From assembly GCA_037147235.1 (NCBI GenBank), contig JBAWVO010000145.1:1-15671 (forward strand): a stretch of DNA of 15,671 nucleotides, given 5' to 3'. Shown piece by piece: positions 13,813-15,671 of this stretch. The position numbers and the translations under genes are program-made. The DNA comes from JANXQG01 sp037147235 (GTDB lineage Bacteria; Planctomycetota; Planctomycetia; Pirellulales; Thermoguttaceae). The notes under the pieces are model-generated. The model made no database searches and was not told the DNA's origin. It worked only from the letters and a program-made list of their open reading frames with translations. Every line of letters begins with the position of its first letter. Within the stretch, counting starts at the first letter, position 1.

Positions 13813-15654
13813 ATGGCTTGGCCAAAGAACACCGACTATCACGAAGCAATCCAGAACCCACGCGTCTCCTTCCACGATGAAGAGTTGCGCGGCGGGGAGG
13901 TTGCCGGCAACGCTTTGGGGCTGCCGATGCTCTGGTCGGGTGGCTTTGCCGACGTCTACAAGGTCCACTGTCCGGCCACCGGCAATACCTGGGCCGTGAA
14001 GTGTTTTACCCGCGAGGTCCGCAGCCTACAAGAACGCTACCGCAGCATCGCCGAACACCTGAAACAGGCCCGACTTCCCTTCACGGTAGACTTCCAATAC
14101 TTGGATCAGGGTATTCGCATCGCCGGTGTATGGTTCCCGATCCTCAAGATGCATTGGGTCGAGGGGCTGACGCTCGACCAATTCGTTAAGGAGCACCTGG
14201 ACCGGCCGAAGAATCTGGAAATGCTGCTCGACTTGTGGGTCAAGCTGGCGGCAAGGCTCCGCGACGCCAATATGGCCCATGCCGACTTGCAACACGGAAA
14301 TGTCCTGCTCATTCCGATGGATCGCGGCGCGCTGGGGCTGCGTCTGATCGACTACGATGGAATGTATGTTCCCAGCCTGGCCGGGATGCGCTCGGGTGAG
14401 TTGGGGCATCCGGCCTACCAGCACCCCCGGCGGCTCCGTGAGAAAATCTACAACGGCGAGGTGGACCGGTTCTCGCATCTGGTGATTTACACATCAGTTC
14501 GTTGTCTGAGCGTTGGCGGGCGCGAATCTTGGCAGAAGTTCAACAACGGCGACAACTTGCTCTTCCGCGAGGTTGATTTCGCCGCGCCGGGCAGTTCCCC
14601 TGCGTTCCGCGCCTTCTGGCAGTCCGGCGACCAAGAGGTTCGTACCCTGGTCGGCCGCCTGGCGTTGGCCTGCGGCCAGCGACTGGAAGAAGTGCCCTGG
14701 CTGGACCGAGTAGTTGATAAAGGCCACGCCGTGCCGCTTTCGCAGACTGAGGAGAAGGAGGTTAACGCACTGTTGGCGGCATCGGTGCAGGTGCCTGTTG
14801 CCCAGGCCGTTCCGCAGACGGCTGCCTATGTCTTTGGCGGATCACGACCCGTGGGAATGCCGCCACTTCCTGTCGCCCCAAGTGTGCCTATCGCGGCACT
14901 GACCGGAACCGCCCCCGCCACGGCCGCTGGGACCGTACCGAGAATGGACGGGCTAGGAAGCCCATCCTACAACGCCACGGCCGTTGGGACCGTACCGAGA
15001 ATGGACGGGCTAGGAAGCCCATCCTACAACCCTGCGGCAGCGGGAACTGTACCGGGTGAGGCCATGAAACTCCCCTCTCCCGGAGGGAGTAGCCCTGATC
15101 GTCCCGATCTTCGTACTATGGTGCGGGGTGAGGCTGTGGAACTCCCCTCTCCCGGAGGGAGAGGGGCAGGGGGTAAGGGTTTTTTGCTGTGGCCGCTTCG
15201 CAAATTCGATCGCCTATTATCCGCCCTGGTCGGCCCAGAAAACGCCATCCTGCACAATTTTCTTCGCGTTGTGAGCGTCGTCGCACTGCTGGCGATGGTA
15301 TTCCTGGCGGTCCCGTTTGCCTTCCGGTCCGCCCCTCTTCCGCAAGCGAGCCCGGCCGTTTACCGTGTCCAGATCGAACCCCCAGGGGCCAAGTTGGCCG
15401 CTACAGGCATGGGGGTGAGCATCGAAGGCGACGGTGCCGTAAGGACCGTAACGATCGCCGATCCTGATGGCCGTCGTGAAATTGTGCTCATGGCGGTGCT
15501 CGACGGCTATGAAACCTTGAATCGTTCGCTCGTGCCCAAGGCAGGCGGCTCTGATACGTTGCACTTGCGGCTCCAGCCGATCCCTGGCGGTAAGCCTTTG
15601 GGGCTTCCAGCCCTTGTTATACTGCCCGTGCTTGGGTTTGTCCTTTTGGATTGA
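13813..15654 (+). CDS. YegI-like Ser/Thr protein kinase with membrane segment and PEGA-like tail
   Basis: A 613-residue kinase. Residues ~38-260 hold the kinase fold: glycine-rich WSGGFADVYK (41-50), Lys63 (WAVKCF), HADLQHGN (156-163) with catalytic Asp158 and Asn163, and DYDG (180-183) in place of DFG. The HRD arginine is Ala, so activation-loop control as in RD kinases is unlikely. LGHPAYQHP (197-205) and GEVDRFSHL (215-223) match the yegI/TerY-kinase branch as I recall it. Residues ~325-458 are a Pro/Ala/Gly linker carrying a 57-base tandem repeat and two palindromic elements. A membrane helix lies at ~483-504, then a PEGA-like beta domain (EPPGAKL, TVTIADPDG, LDGYETL) probably outside the membrane, and a hydrophobic end (596-612) that stops abruptly at LLD. 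It starts 6 bases after the phosphatase stop. The hydrophobic end may be a second membrane helix or a truncated tail. Confidence 0.9.
   Translation: MAWPKNTDYHEAIQNPRVSFHDEELRGGEVAGNALGLPMLWSGGFADVYKVHCPATGNTWAVKCFTREVRSLQERYRSIAEHLKQARLPFTVDFQYLDQGIRIAGVWFPILKMHWVEGLTLDQFVKEHLDRPKNLEMLLDLWVKLAARLRDANMAHADLQHGNVLLIPMDRGALGLRLIDYDGMYVPSLAGMRSGELGHPAYQHPRRLREKIYNGEVDRFSHLVIYTSVRCLSVGGRESWQKFNNGDNLLFREVDFAAPGSSPAFRAFWQSGDQEVRTLVGRLALACGQRLEEVPWLDRVVDKGHAVPLSQTEEKEVNALLAASVQVPVAQAVPQTAAYVFGGSRPVGMPPLPVAPSVPIAALTGTAPATAAGTVPRMDGLGSPSYNATAVGTVPRMDGLGSPSYNPAAAGTVPGEAMKLPSPGGSSPDRPDLRTMVRGEAVELPSPGGRGAGGKGFLLWPLRKFDRLLSALVGPENAILHNFLRVVSVVALLAMVFLAVPFAFRSAPLPQASPAVYRVQIEPPGAKLAATGMGVSIEGDGAVRTVTIADPDGRREIVLMAVLDGYETLNRSLVPKAGGSDTLHLRLQPIPGGKPLGLPALVILPVLGFVLLD
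14917..15054. repeat. 57-base in-frame tandem repeat in the kinase linker
   Basis: Two copies (14917-14973 and 14974-15030) differ by about one base, and a diverged partial third copy (15031-15054) follows. The period of 57 bases is 19 codons, so the frame is kept; each unit encodes ATAxGTVPRMDGLGSPSYN. Each unit carries an internal palindrome GGGCT-AGGA-AGCCC with flanking GGAC/ATCC, so the repeat could fold in DNA or RNA. Confidence 0.9.
15054..15090. repeat. Partial palindromic repeat element in the kinase gene (copy D)
   Basis: GGGTGAGGCCATGAAACTCC, then CCTCTCCCGGAGGGAG, the same order as seen between copies B and C of the phosphatase gene. The right half diverges after 15090. It is translated as GEAMKLPSPGGSS. 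Confidence 0.7.
15125..15179. repeat. Palindromic repeat element in the kinase gene (copy E)
   Basis: GGGGTGAGG, a GGAACT spacer, CCCCTCTCCC/GGGAGAGGGG arms around GGA, then CAGGGGGTAAGGG. It is translated as GEAVELPSPGGRGAGGKG, directly before the juxtamembrane segment. It is nearly identical to copy D over its first 36 bases. Confidence 0.8.
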
Positions 15655-15671
15655 ACGAAGTTACCGCCGGT

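Noticed and set aside
13301..15179. CRISPR-like array from repeated G+C-rich elements
   Set aside because: Spacing is irregular, the elements lie inside coding frames and no cas gene is present; they fit REP-like palindromes.

Overview
The window looks like chromosomal DNA of a planctomycete, probably near the Pirellulales. This is inferred from the gene content: secreted multi-domain proteins, a GH127-type glycosidase, a membrane-anchored parvulin with two isomerase repeats and a kinase with a PEGA-like tail. Weak Shine-Dalgarno sites on several genes and G+C-rich palindromic repeats inside coding sequence fit the same view. No rRNA, tRNA, transposase or CRISPR array was found.

Layout. (1) Bases 1-830: a MazE-type antitoxin gene (191-460) runs directly into the last ~32 codons of a mazF toxin gene, so most of the toxin has been deleted. 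A ~280-base non-coding stretch follows. (2) 831-2540 (+): a secreted protein with a transglutaminase-like Cys-His core and a C-terminal carbohydrate-binding-like beta-sandwich. (3) 2544-11799 (-): six genes on one strand. In transcription order they are a tandem-parvulin PpiC protein, a URO-D-family protein, a GH127-like beta-L-arabinofuranosidase, a second copy of the secreted transglutaminase-like protein, a DapA/NanA-family aldolase or synthase, and an M24 (Xaa-Pro) peptidase. A near-consensus promoter (TTGACA, 17 bases, TATCAT) in front of the GH127 gene suggests that the last four genes form their own transcription unit. A long, nearly perfect inverted repeat separates the aldolase gene from the peptidase gene. 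(4) 12115-15654 (+): a compact three-gene cluster of a vWA protein, a PP2C-type phosphatase and a Ser/Thr kinase, with gaps of 12 and 6 bases. The order and domain content match the TerY-P triad and E. coli yegL-yegK-yegI.

Working picture. The minus-strand block looks like breakdown of extracellular glycan and protein at the envelope: the glycosidase and transglutaminase-like proteins are exported, while the aldolase and peptidase are cytoplasmic. The plus-strand triad is a phosphorylation switch: the kinase phosphorylates, the PP2C reverses it, and the vWA protein probably acts as metal-dependent scaffold or target. The two transglutaminase-like proteins are clear paralogs facing each other across the peptidase and aldolase genes.

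The most unusual features are palindromic repeat elements translated in frame inside the phosphatase and kinase, a 57-base in-frame tandem repeat in the kinase linker, the paralog pair with an unequal catalytic triad, and the deletion scar in mazEF.
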